Positions 1 through 5,806 of a DNA stretch of 11,616 nt are shown one piece after another. Source of the DNA: Bdellovibrionaceae bacterium UBA2351 (GTDB lineage: Bacteria; Bdellovibrionota; Bdellovibrionia; Bdellovibrionales; Bdellovibrionaceae); NCBI GenBank assembly GCA_002344565.1, contig DDTZ01000051.1, positions 2,646-14,261 on the forward strand, given 5' to 3'. How positions within the stretch are numbered: the first letter of the stretch is position 1; each line of letters begins with the position of its first letter. The translations under genes and the position numbers were made by a program. Below the pieces are notes generated by a model. That model was not told where the DNA came from and made no database searches. It worked only from the letters and a program-made list of their open reading frames with translations.

Positions 1-193
1 TATCTGCTGCCATGAACTGAGTTGGCGTGATTAGCTGTTCCGCCGATTCAGTCAAATCCGCAGACGACATCGAAGATGTAACGTAGACTTGTTTTTTTGA
101 TCCTGCATCTAGACCTTTAGACTTGCTGTTTTCGCACGCGATCTGGGTAACTAGACCTGCGATTAATAGTGATTTTACGATTAGTGTTTTCAT
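1..193 (-). CDS. Lipoprotein, paralogue of the 2309-3634 lipoprotein (3' part outside window)
   Basis: This minus-strand gene starts with ATG at 193-191 and runs off the left edge, so only the first 64 residues are visible. AAGGAG lies just upstream of the ATG, a good ribosome site. The N-terminus is MKTLIVKSLL followed by a hydrophobic stretch ending QIAC, so Cys20 is the likely lipidated residue, although Gln at -3 is not a classical lipobox residue. Residues 42-64 resemble residues 46-68 of the lipoprotein encoded at 2309-3634: 10 of 23 are identical, including an SxEQL core, and most others are conservative. In that protein this stretch opens a TPR-like helix pair. The gene is divergent from the TIGR02147 regulator, and the shared 40-bp element lies about 87 bp upstream of its start. 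Function is unknown; an envelope lipoprotein under that regulator is the inference. Confidence 0.8.
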   Translation of the reverse strand, partial: MKTLIVKSLLIAGLVTQIACENSKSKGLDAGSKKQVYVTSSMSSADLTESAEQLITPTQFMAAD

Positions 194-280
194 TTGTTTC
201 TCCTTTCTATTTGTTTTGTTTTTTGAGTACCGCTTACAAGATTGAATTTACAGAAAGGCGATCGGGACCAACAGATTACA

Positions 281-320
281 TTTGTAAATAGTTAACAAAG
301 ATATTTACTAAAAGGTAAAC
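281..320. promoter_or_regulatory. Shared 40-bp GTAAAC/GTTTAC element, copy A
   Basis: This element aligns without gaps to 3692-3731, with 29 of 40 bases identical. It contains GTAAA-type half-sites at 284 and 291 (7 bp apart), an inverted TTTAC at 304 and GTAAAC at 315. The last two form TTTACTAAAAGGTAAAC, an interrupted palindrome with a 6-bp spacer. It sits between the divergent lipoprotein and regulator genes and overlaps the -35 of the regulator promoter. It is inferred to be an operator, most likely for the adjacent TIGR02147 protein. Confidence 0.6.
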
Positions 321-332
321 TCTCGGTAATAT
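304..332 (+). promoter_or_regulatory. Promoter of the TIGR02147 regulator, probably giving a leaderless mRNA
   Basis: TTTACT (304-309) and TAATAT (327-332) are separated by exactly 17 bp, close to a sigma-70 type promoter. The expected start point, 6-7 bases after the -10, falls on or next to the A of the ATG at 339. No Shine-Dalgarno sequence is present between the -10 and the ATG. The -35 hexamer lies inside the inverted repeat of element A, so a bound repressor would block it. Confidence 0.5.
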
Positions 333-338
333 TTTCCT

Positions 339-1154
339 ATGTCCAAGACGTTCACTGTATTCGCATTTAACGATTATAAAAAATATTTCAATGCCTGGGT
401 GGACCTACAGCCCAAACAAGGCTACGGCGAATACCGTAGGGTCGCCCAAGCGCTCAGTTTATCAACCACAATGGTCAGCCAGGTCTTTAAATCGGAAAAG
501 CACCTCAGTTTAGAGATGGCGGCAGACCTTTGTGATTATCTTGGACTGAATGAAGACGAAACGGACTACTTTCTACTTCTGGTAGAGTTTCAAAAAGCTG
601 GCAGTTTCAAGCTGCGCGCAAAGCTGGAGCGACAAATTAAAAAATCACAGGAAAAATCGGCGAAGCTTGAATCAAAAATTAAAAAAGACATCGAGCTCAA
701 CGAAACCGACAAAGGCATTTACTATTCTAGTTGGCTCTATCAAGCCACTCGCTTGCTTTCTGATATCGACTCTTATAACGATGCCGACGAAATTTCGCAG
801 CGGTTGAATGTCCCTAAAAATCAAATTATCAAGGTGATGCAGTTTCTGATCGAAACGAATCTATGCCGTAGGGATAAAGGTAAATTAAAAATGGGCCCCG
901 CCATTACTCACCTAGCCGCAGGATCACCGATCGTTACCCGCCATCATTTGAACTGGCGCGTGCGTGGCTATCAGCATATGACCATTCCCGACGAGAAAAA
1001 TTTCTTTGCAACTGTTCCTATGGTTTTATCTGAATCATTGGCTGAAAAAATTCGCCAAGAATTACCACAACTAGTACAGAATATCCTGACAGATGTGGCA
1101 CCGTCTCCTTCGGAAACGGTACGTTGTATGAATATAGATTTCTTTGAATTCTAA
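339..1154 (+). CDS. TIGR02147 family transcriptional regulator (DUF4423-type C-terminus)
   Basis: This 271-residue protein has the usual length and layout of the TIGR02147 family. It opens with FAFNDYKKYFNAW. Residues about 30-70 form a Cro/xre-like helix-turn-helix, including STTMVSQVFKSEKHLS, followed by the family's ExxYFxxLVEFQKA-like segment at 75-88. A charged, lysine-rich helix spans about 92-120, and a winged-helix-like segment spans about 128-195. The C-terminus ends VRCMNIDFFEF, matching the family's conserved tail. These proteins are predicted DNA-binding regulators, but I know of no defined signal for them. The gene is divergent from a lipoprotein gene and carries element A in its own promoter, which suggests autoregulation. 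No ribosome site precedes ATG 339, consistent with a leaderless transcript. Its stop overlaps the stop of the convergent lipoprotein gene. Confidence 0.9.
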   Translation: MSKTFTVFAFNDYKKYFNAWVDLQPKQGYGEYRRVAQALSLSTTMVSQVFKSEKHLSLEMAADLCDYLGLNEDETDYFLLLVEFQKAGSFKLRAKLERQIKKSQEKSAKLESKIKKDIELNETDKGIYYSSWLYQATRLLSDIDSYNDADEISQRLNVPKNQIIKVMQFLIETNLCRRDKGKLKMGPAITHLAAGSPIVTRHHLNWRVRGYQHMTIPDEKNFFATVPMVLSESLAEKIRQELPQLVQNILTDVAPSPSETVRCMNIDFFEF

Positions 1155-1918
1155 TCGTATTTGCGGAAGTCTCTAGATTTAAACCAAAGCTTCAGTTCTT
1201 CCCAATCTGTCGACGATAGGTTCTTACCTAATTGAGTCACTAGACTACGGATACTTTCGTAATCATCCGGAGTGAATTTGAACTTCGTAGGATTTATGAA
1301 ATATCGCGGGTACGTTTTGTAGCACGAGCGAACCTCGTCTTTATAGTTTTCATTTTCAACGAATTCATTGAGTACAAGTACTTTCTTGGCACGAGCTAAA
1401 CATTTATCCAGACCTTCATGTTTATCTATCCACTTAATACCCATGACGATTTCGTGCAGAATCAAGTATGATTTTGAAGACGACGACATACCTTCCCAGC
1501 GACGACGATCAATAAAGATCTTCTCTGGCGTATGAAGTGCCACTTGTTCCGTTTGAATTTCCAACGGAATACCAATTTTTAAGGCATCTAACGATTTCAA
1601 GTCTACCGGCACTATATACCACTTACGCGCACGTGCGATGTGCAAGAAGTCTGCAGCTAAATCTGGAAACTCTATCTGCAATGTTTTAATGATCGGCAGC
1701 ATAGTTTCTTGGTACTCAAGAATTTCAGCAACATCTACCTGATATTCTTCAATCATCTTACCTTGAATCGCATTGCCTCCGCCCACGTCGGCACCGCCCG
1801 CTTCACTGACCGGTCCTGTCGGCGCCTTTGGCTGAGCCGTTTCGGTGACTTGGATCGTTTCCCGATTCCCACCGCAGGCAACAACGAAAATAAGTAGTAA
1901 AAAAATCCATTTTTTCAT
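1151..1918 (-). CDS. Lipoprotein with GGGN motif and degenerate HExxH-like motif
   Basis: This 255-residue protein has a signal peptide ending VVAC, so Cys15 is the lipidation site. A flexible Ala/Pro/Gly linker leads to GGADVGGGN (41-49). The body carries IFIDRRRWEGM (134-144) and LILHEIVMG (152-160). The pairing of GGGN with a later LHE motif recurs in a family of exported Bdellovibrio proteins known to me only as hypotheticals. The second histidine of a zinc HExxH site is absent (HEIVMG), so protease activity should not be assumed. Two cysteines lie at about 173 and 204. It is the last gene of the operon: its ATG shares one base with the preceding stop (TAATG), which indicates translational coupling. 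Its 3' end overlaps the convergent regulator gene by 4 bases, and no terminator is visible there. Function is unknown. Confidence 0.8.
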   Translation of the reverse strand: MKKWIFLLLIFVVACGGNRETIQVTETAQPKAPTGPVSEAGGADVGGGNAIQGKMIEEYQVDVAEILEYQETMLPIIKTLQIEFPDLAADFLHIARARKWYIVPVDLKSLDALKIGIPLEIQTEQVALHTPEKIFIDRRRWEGMSSSSKSYLILHEIVMGIKWIDKHEGLDKCLARAKKVLVLNEFVENENYKDEVRSCYKTYPRYFINPTKFKFTPDDYESIRSLVTQLGKNLSSTDWEELKLWFKSRDFRKYD

Positions 1919-2292
1919 TACTTCATCTCCATATTACGTACATCGACTTCACTGATCAGGAATACCGTTTCTTTCAAAACTTTTTCCTTAGTGAATTCAG
2001 ATATGATAATACGTTGGTTTTTAATATCATAAAATCCCGTCGACTTACTGTAGACGTCTTCTTTTTTAGTTTTTTTATTAGTAATCGTAACCGAAACATT
2101 CCTCAGCAACATATTCGGCGTCGTTGAACCGCTTTCGGCAGTATCGGCGCGAACGGAAATACACTTCTCTACTTTTGAATTGCATGAGTCCAATTCAAAT
2201 TTGGAAATCGATGATTCCATCTGTGCTTGGCTAAAAGCTATCGAGCTTATAGCGCTTGCGGTTAAAAAAAGAGTTTTAGGGTGAATGACCAC
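1918..2292 (-). CDS. Small exported protein of unknown function
   Basis: This 124-residue protein starts with GTG at 2292-2290, preceded by a GAGAG ribosome site in the 16-base gap after the upstream gene. No ATG start is available before the signal sequence. Residues about 1-23 form a Sec signal peptide ending FSQAQ, with likely cleavage near Ala/Gln 22-24 and no lipobox. The mature part is about 100 residues. It has two cysteines about seven residues apart (CNSKVEKC), probably a disulfide, and then strand-forming sequence (VSVTITNKKTKK). I do not recognise the family. It is the middle gene of a three-gene operon and its stop overlaps the next ATG by one base, so it is probably made in step with the downstream lipoprotein. 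Confidence 0.75.
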   Translation of the reverse strand: MVIHPKTLFLTASAISSIAFSQAQMESSISKFELDSCNSKVEKCISVRADTAESGSTTPNMLLRNVSVTITNKKTKKEDVYSKSTGFYDIKNQRIIISEFTKEKVLKETVFLISEVDVRNMEMK

Positions 2293-2308
2293 GTTTAGTC
2301 TCTCTTTT

Positions 2309-3634
2309 TTATTGCGCGTGTTGGTTAATAGTTACTGGCAAATTTAACTCATACGAGTTCACACAAAGACTTCTACCTGCTCTTGGATCAAGAACGAAAT
2401 CTTCAGCATTTTTATCTTTAAAGATTCCACCCAGAGTGCGATCCGCAATCTTTGATACGCGCCCACAAGAATCATACTCTGCTGGACCAATCGTTTTTAG
2501 ATCCGTAGTTGGATTTCTAAACCAGCTTAGGAAATCAACATTGGTTTCTACATTCTGCCCGTAACGGTTCATCATCGTCGTTTTCACTGGGCCAGATAGA
2601 ACCTGCTCAAGCATTTTAAGACTGCGATCAACTTCGTTGTCTGCAACTACGCAAATACCATCATGGAATAAATAACCCGCACGTTGACGAGTCACTTGCG
2701 GGCCTTTAGGGCACAACTGCTGTTGGTATTTGATCGCGTATTTTGCAGACTCCAAGAAATCAGAACCGATAGAAATTGTCTCGCGGAGTAGATTCTTTTG
2801 TCTTAATGTAAAAATGTTAGAATTTACATCCACTAGGTACTGATAACTTTGCTTAGAACTAAGCTTACCATCTGGATCTAGCGCCGATAATTTGTCGAAT
2901 CCTTCTAAGTTATATGATGTGAAGAACGAGAAGTATAAAACCATTCCGCCCACCATTTGACGAAGGCCCATCAAGTCTGCTGGCCCTAACTTCTTTTGGA
3001 ACACGTTATTGTAGTTACAGATGGCTTTGCCAGATTCTTCATCGATCATCTCGCACGAATATTTAGCTTCGATTCCAGTATTGATAAGCAAAAACAAAGG
3101 ATCCAAATTCAAAGTTAACGATTTATCGTAATTCTTAATCAACCATTTTCTAAAACCATTCCAGTTTTGCTGATGTTCAAAAAAGAAGTTTTGAAGGTCC
3201 GAAACCGTTTTGATGTCTTCAGCACCATCTAGGAAATACTTACGAGCTGGAACGTTGGGAATGCTGTTAATGATTCTCTCTAGTTCTTTTAGTTTACCTT
3301 GTTTACGAACAAACGGCTTAATACGAGTTAAGATCCCTTTGTAGACAGTATACACCTTTAAAAAACCTTCCGTATAAAACTGAGCTTTCAAGTTTTCAGG
3401 ATTTTTAATCAATGCCATTTGGAATGCTTTTTCAGCAAGAGGAAATGTATGGAACGTTAATAGCTGTTCACCTGAATCCGCTAGTTCTGCATCTGTCATT
3501 GTCTCGTCGACCTTTACGACCTTCTCGTCAGTGACTGGCTTTTCAATCGTTTTTTCGATTACTTTCTCATTTGGCTGGCAACCCATGGCTACGATCGCCG
3601 AAACCATTAAAAATACTCTAAATAGTGTTTTCAT
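2309..3634 (-). CDS. TPR-containing lipoprotein, first gene of the operon
   Basis: I place the start at ATG 3634-3632, giving 441 residues. A GTG directly before it (3637) is in frame, but AGAGG lies 6 bases from the ATG and only 3 from the GTG. The signal peptide ends VAMGC, with lipidation at Cys19. A linker with repeated Glu-Lys-Val/Ile units (about 23-43) follows. Residues 48-85 look like one TPR unit, with AEKAFQMAL followed by NPEN. The rest is mostly helical, with six further cysteines that could form disulfides. Residues 46-68 match the truncated lipoprotein at 1-193. The stop is 16 bases before the next gene. Element B and a promoter lie upstream, so the gene probably belongs to the TIGR02147 regulon. 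The exact role is unknown; TPRs suggest protein binding at the envelope. Confidence 0.85.
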   Translation of the reverse strand: MKTLFRVFLMVSAIVAMGCQPNEKVIEKTIEKPVTDEKVVKVDETMTDAELADSGEQLLTFHTFPLAEKAFQMALIKNPENLKAQFYTEGFLKVYTVYKGILTRIKPFVRKQGKLKELERIINSIPNVPARKYFLDGAEDIKTVSDLQNFFFEHQQNWNGFRKWLIKNYDKSLTLNLDPLFLLINTGIEAKYSCEMIDEESGKAICNYNNVFQKKLGPADLMGLRQMVGGMVLYFSFFTSYNLEGFDKLSALDPDGKLSSKQSYQYLVDVNSNIFTLRQKNLLRETISIGSDFLESAKYAIKYQQQLCPKGPQVTRQRAGYLFHDGICVVADNEVDRSLKMLEQVLSGPVKTTMMNRYGQNVETNVDFLSWFRNPTTDLKTIGPAEYDSCGRVSKIADRTLGGIFKDKNAEDFVLDPRAGRSLCVNSYELNLPVTINQHAQ

Positions 3635-3670
3635 CACATACCTCTGATTGAACCTATATTAACCAACTAA

Positions 3671-3699
3671 GTGATAGAGAAATAGGCATATTTTGTAAA
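3671..3699 (-). promoter_or_regulatory. Candidate promoter of the three-gene lipoprotein operon
   Basis: Read on the minus strand, TTTACA (3699-3694) and TATCAC (3676-3671) are 17 bp apart. They match the consensus hexamers at 5 and 4 of 6 positions. Transcription would start near 3664, giving a leader of about 30 bases with AGAGG before ATG 3634. The -35 lies within element B, so binding there would control the operon. Confidence 0.4.
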
Positions 3700-3731
3700 C
3701 GGTAAACACAATAATTTACAATTTGGTAAAC
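3692..3731. promoter_or_regulatory. Shared 40-bp GTAAAC/GTTTAC element, copy B
   Basis: This is the counterpart of copy A at 281-320, in the same orientation relative to the paralogous lipoprotein gene. GTAAAC occurs at 3695, 3702 and 3726 and the inverted TTTAC at 3715, with the same internal spacings as copy A. TTTACAATTTGGTAAAC (3715-3731) repeats the interrupted palindrome with a 6-bp spacer. It starts 57 bp upstream of the lipoprotein ATG and overlaps the -35 of that promoter. Confidence 0.6.
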
Positions 3732-3755
3732 ACTTTAGACTTCGGATACTATACT
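3727..3755 (+). promoter_or_regulatory. Possible plus-strand promoter for an intergenic RNA
   Basis: TAAACA (3727-3732) and TATACT (3750-3755) are 17 bp apart; the -10 is good and the -35 modest. Transcription would start near 3762, directly before three stem-loops. The -35 overlaps the right edge of element B, which mirrors the divergent layout at element A. Confidence 0.25.
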
Positions 3756-3792
3756 AAATTCCCAACTGTCCAGACTTTGGACAAGGGAAGAA

Positions 3793-3849
3793 GAGTCAGC
3801 TGCTAGGTTTTTGTCATGCGTAGCATTGCAAAAACCTAGCAGCTGACTC
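3793..3849. repeat. 21-bp perfect inverted repeat with 15-base loop
   Basis: The left arm 3793-3813 begins GAGTCAGCTGCTAGG and the right arm 3829-3849 is its exact complement. The loop contains a further ATGC/GCAT pairing (3816-3826), so the hairpin is almost continuous from end to end. On neither strand is it followed by a T-tract, so it is not itself an intrinsic terminator. It may be an RNA structure or a dispersed extragenic palindrome. Confidence 0.8.
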
Positions 3850-3882
3850 AAAAAAAACCCAAGGTTTTTGGCCTTGGGTTTT
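3850..3882 (-). terminator. Intrinsic terminator of the 5557-3911 operon
   Basis: An 11-bp stem (3854-3864 with 3872-3882) has a 7-base loop. On the minus strand it is followed by eight Ts (3857-3850, partly within the stem), which is a textbook intrinsic terminator about 30 bases after the lipoprotein stop. On the plus strand the same hairpin is followed by TTTTGGTGTTTT, so it may also work, more weakly, in that direction. Confidence 0.8.
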
Positions 3883-3910
3883 GGTGTTTTGGTCTTTTTG
3901 GGACTAATGA

Positions 3911-4888
3911 CTACTTAGGAGTGTTGGCTTCCCAGTATTGTAGGCCGATGTTTAACTGTTCCATCGCTTTGTTGTAGATGTCAGTTTGGATTTGTTGGTT
4001 CTTAGCGTTCTTCTCTGGAGAGTTAGACACTTTGAAGTTTTGCAATTCCATTTTGAAGTCTTGTTTAGCCGAAAGTTCGATTTTCTTTAATAGAGGCAAC
4101 ATCATTTTAGCATCTAGTTTTTCTTCAATAGAGCTATCCATTGGAGGCAAGAAGCCAGAAACTTTGTAACCAACTTTATCTGCGAAAGGCAAACGAGCGA
4201 TAAAGTCTAATTGCTGAGTGTACGCTACAGCTTGGTGGATTTTACCAACAGTTGAAAGTGGTTGAGACAATAAGCTTTCTTTCAATAAAACGTCTCTGAT
4301 AAATTGAGCACGGAACATTAAAATTTCGTAAGCAGTATCTTCATAACGTGAATGATTTTCGATGTGCATTTCGATCAAAGCATTTACTTTTTCGTCAGAC
4401 AAGAAACCACAAACAGTTTGCATCGCCAATGTGCGACCCAACTTAATTTTGTTGATACGGTTAATTTCTGCATCAGTGTAGGCGATCTCGTTGCCCTCTT
4501 TATCCACTTGTTTCATTGGATTCACTTCACGAATCTCTTTTTGCCATAAATAAACAAGTTCAGCTAAATCACTCACTGAAATAGCTTCAGCCAATTTTTT
4601 ACCGAAAGGCATTAACTGAGACGGGATTGGGCTTAATTTTTCGTAGTTAGCTTCATCCATTAATTCTTTAACTGGAAGGAACACACGTTGGTCATTGATA
4701 CCAACAACAGTTGAATCCATGCCACCAACCATTTGGTCCATTTTGCTATTTGTAGTATCCATGCCCGAAGTCATGTGATCCATTTTTTTGTTCAAATCGT
4801 CCATTTTATTTGGAACGTCGATCAAGTTGTGAACTTTGTCACACGCTGCCAATGATACTAATGCGATTACTAATACTAATAATTTCAT
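3911..4888 (-). CDS. Lipoprotein with a Met-Asp heptad coiled coil
   Basis: I take ATG 4888-4886 as the start, giving 325 residues. An in-frame TTG at 4894 is only 2 bases from AGGAG, while this ATG is 8 bases away. The signal peptide ends LAAC, so Cys16 is lipidated. Asp follows at +2, which in E. coli is the signal for retention in the inner membrane. Met-Asp recurs at exactly seven-residue steps (29, 36, 43, 50, 57), predicting a short coiled coil right after the anchor, recalling Lpp-like or trimeric stalks. The remaining part (about 70-325) is mostly helical with no recognised domain. It is the second gene of an operon, 24 bases after the chalcone-isomerase-like gene, and is followed by a strong terminator. 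Function is unknown; an oligomeric envelope protein is likely. Confidence 0.85.
   Translation of the reverse strand: MKLLVLVIALVSLAACDKVHNLIDVPNKMDDLNKKMDHMTSGMDTTNSKMDQMVGGMDSTVVGINDQRVFLPVKELMDEANYEKLSPIPSQLMPFGKKLAEAISVSDLAELVYLWQKEIREVNPMKQVDKEGNEIAYTDAEINRINKIKLGRTLAMQTVCGFLSDEKVNALIEMHIENHSRYEDTAYEILMFRAQFIRDVLLKESLLSQPLSTVGKIHQAVAYTQQLDFIARLPFADKVGYKVSGFLPPMDSSIEEKLDAKMMLPLLKKIELSAKQDFKMELQNFKVSNSPEKNAKNQQIQTDIYNKAMEQLNIGLQYWEANTPK
4700..4804 (-). repeat. Five 21-bp coding repeats (Met-Asp heptads)
   Basis: Within the lipoprotein gene, five consecutive 21-base units each begin with Met-Asp codons and encode residues 29-63. Only the first two codons are constant; the other five positions vary, with Lys, Gly or Met recurring. 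The units are diverged, so this is an old protein-level repeat rather than a recent DNA expansion. Confidence 0.75.
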
Positions 4889-4912
4889 TTTCAATTCTCC
4901 TTAAGGTAAATA

Positions 4913-5557
4913 TTACTTCAATAATTCTTCTTTTAATTTTTTCAAACCATCGTCAGCTGGAACACCTAACCACATAGAGAAGATGTTCTTAGTAAGGTCT
5001 TTGCCAACTACTGAATTAACAGTGCCGTTTGTATCTTCGAAATAAAGAGTTTCAGTGCCATCAGGGTTTTTGTTAGTTACAAAAGTCATAGTTTTGCCGT
5101 TTTTAGCTTCACCGCCAGCAACCATGAATGAGAACAATTTAGTAACTTCAGCAGAGTTGATATCGATATTGTTAGCAACTAAAGCATCACGAAATGAAAC
5201 TTGAACTTTATCAGCTTCAACATCACGTAAGAAAGTTAATTGAACAACAGCTGTTTTAGCAGAAGCTACTGAAGATAATAATTCAGCATCTTTCTTAACT
5301 ACAACTTGAGGCTCAGAAACAAACACTTCAGCCGTGTAAACTTTTACATTAGCTACTAGAACTTTTTTAGTTCTTAAGCCCGCACCTACTTGAGTTAAGT
5401 TAACATTGTATTGATCCACTTTTACAGATGCTGCTTTTGACAATTTAACACCTGAGTTTTCTTTACCAGAAAGCTCTTTAGTTAATAGATCAGCAAAAGA
5501 TACAGATGCTGCTAGAGTTAAAGACATAGCCAATTTAACGATTGTATTTAAAGACAT
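4913..5557 (-). CDS. Periplasmic chalcone-isomerase-like protein
   Basis: This 214-residue protein has a Sec signal peptide ending VSFA (about residue 22). The mature part fits the bacterial chalcone isomerase-like family: VGAGLR (57-62), a VKVYTAEVFV strand (71-80), LTFLRDV (107-113), and the C-terminal FSMWLGVPADDGLK segment (193-205). Bacterial members are exported. Most are not known to act on flavonoids, and fatty-acid or small-molecule binding has been suggested for the fold. The start is well set: GGAGG lies 5 bases before ATG 5557. Codons are strongly biased to A/T-ending forms (TTA, GCT/GCA, GTT/GTA, AAA), more than in most neighbours, which suggests high expression. It leads the operon with the heptad lipoprotein, so the two may work together in the envelope. 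Confidence 0.85.
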   Translation of the reverse strand: MSLNTIVKLAMSLTLAASVSFADLLTKELSGKENSGVKLSKAASVKVDQYNVNLTQVGAGLRTKKVLVANVKVYTAEVFVSEPQVVVKKDAELLSSVASAKTAVVQLTFLRDVEADKVQVSFRDALVANNIDINSAEVTKLFSFMVAGGEAKNGKTMTFVTNKNPDGTETLYFEDTNGTVNSVVGKDLTKNIFSMWLGVPADDGLKKLKEELLK

Positions 5558-5806
5558 GAGTCCTCCGTTTATTCGTTTTTATTATGTTGATGGACAGTAG
5601 GTATGTGAGAAAAAATCGATTGTCACCCATTTAATAGAGTATTTACCCAGGCATCAGAAACCGGCGATTTTTTTCATTTTGTTAAATGGTGTAAATTACC
5701 TAAATTACAAGACTATCAGCGAACCACCGGGAATAATTTTCCTTAACAAAACTAGCTTTTCAACTTTACTTTTGTACAAATTTCGCTATTGAATACTAGG
5801 CACAAC
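5558..5806. promoter_or_regulatory. Divergent promoter region between the CHI-like operon and mutY
   Basis: This gene-free stretch must drive both flanking units. On the minus strand a CATAAT -10 (5586-5581) sits about 25 bases before the CHI-like ATG, but no good -35 is in place. TAAATTAC occurs twice, 9 bp apart (5692-5699 and 5701-5708), next to GTTAAATGGTGTAAAT, an AT-rich array faintly like elements A and B but with different spacing. I found no convincing promoter for mutY and no sign of a small gene. Confidence 0.3.

Larger units (their letters stand above)
3762..3890 (+). ncRNA. Candidate structured small RNA between the two operons
   Basis: If transcribed from the plus-strand promoter above, this stretch would make an RNA of about 120-130 bases with three successive hairpins. 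They are TGTCCA/TGGACA (3767-3783), the 21-bp repeat (3793-3849), and AAAACCCAAGG/CCTTGGGTTTT (3854-3882), which ends in a T-rich tract able to terminate transcription. No open reading frame of note lies in it. The evidence is structural only. The alternative is that the region is just the terminator of the downstream minus-strand operon plus an unrelated palindrome. Confidence 0.3.

Noticed and set aside
1451..1456. HE motif in the 255-residue lipoprotein as a zinc protease site
   Set aside because: The sequence is HEIVMG, lacking the second histidine, and no third ligand could be identified.
1709..1897. Plus-strand 62-codon open frame opposite the lipoprotein gene
   Set aside because: It is antisense to a gene with a clear lipobox and coupled start, and its product has no recognisable feature.
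3793..3849. Long palindrome as an intrinsic terminator
   Set aside because: No T-run follows it on either strand; the terminator function belongs to the adjacent hairpin at 3854-3882.
5681..5709. Possible third copy of the GTAAAC element upstream of the CHI-like operon
   Set aside because: The half-sites are TAAATTAC with 9-bp spacing and do not align with elements A and B without gaps.
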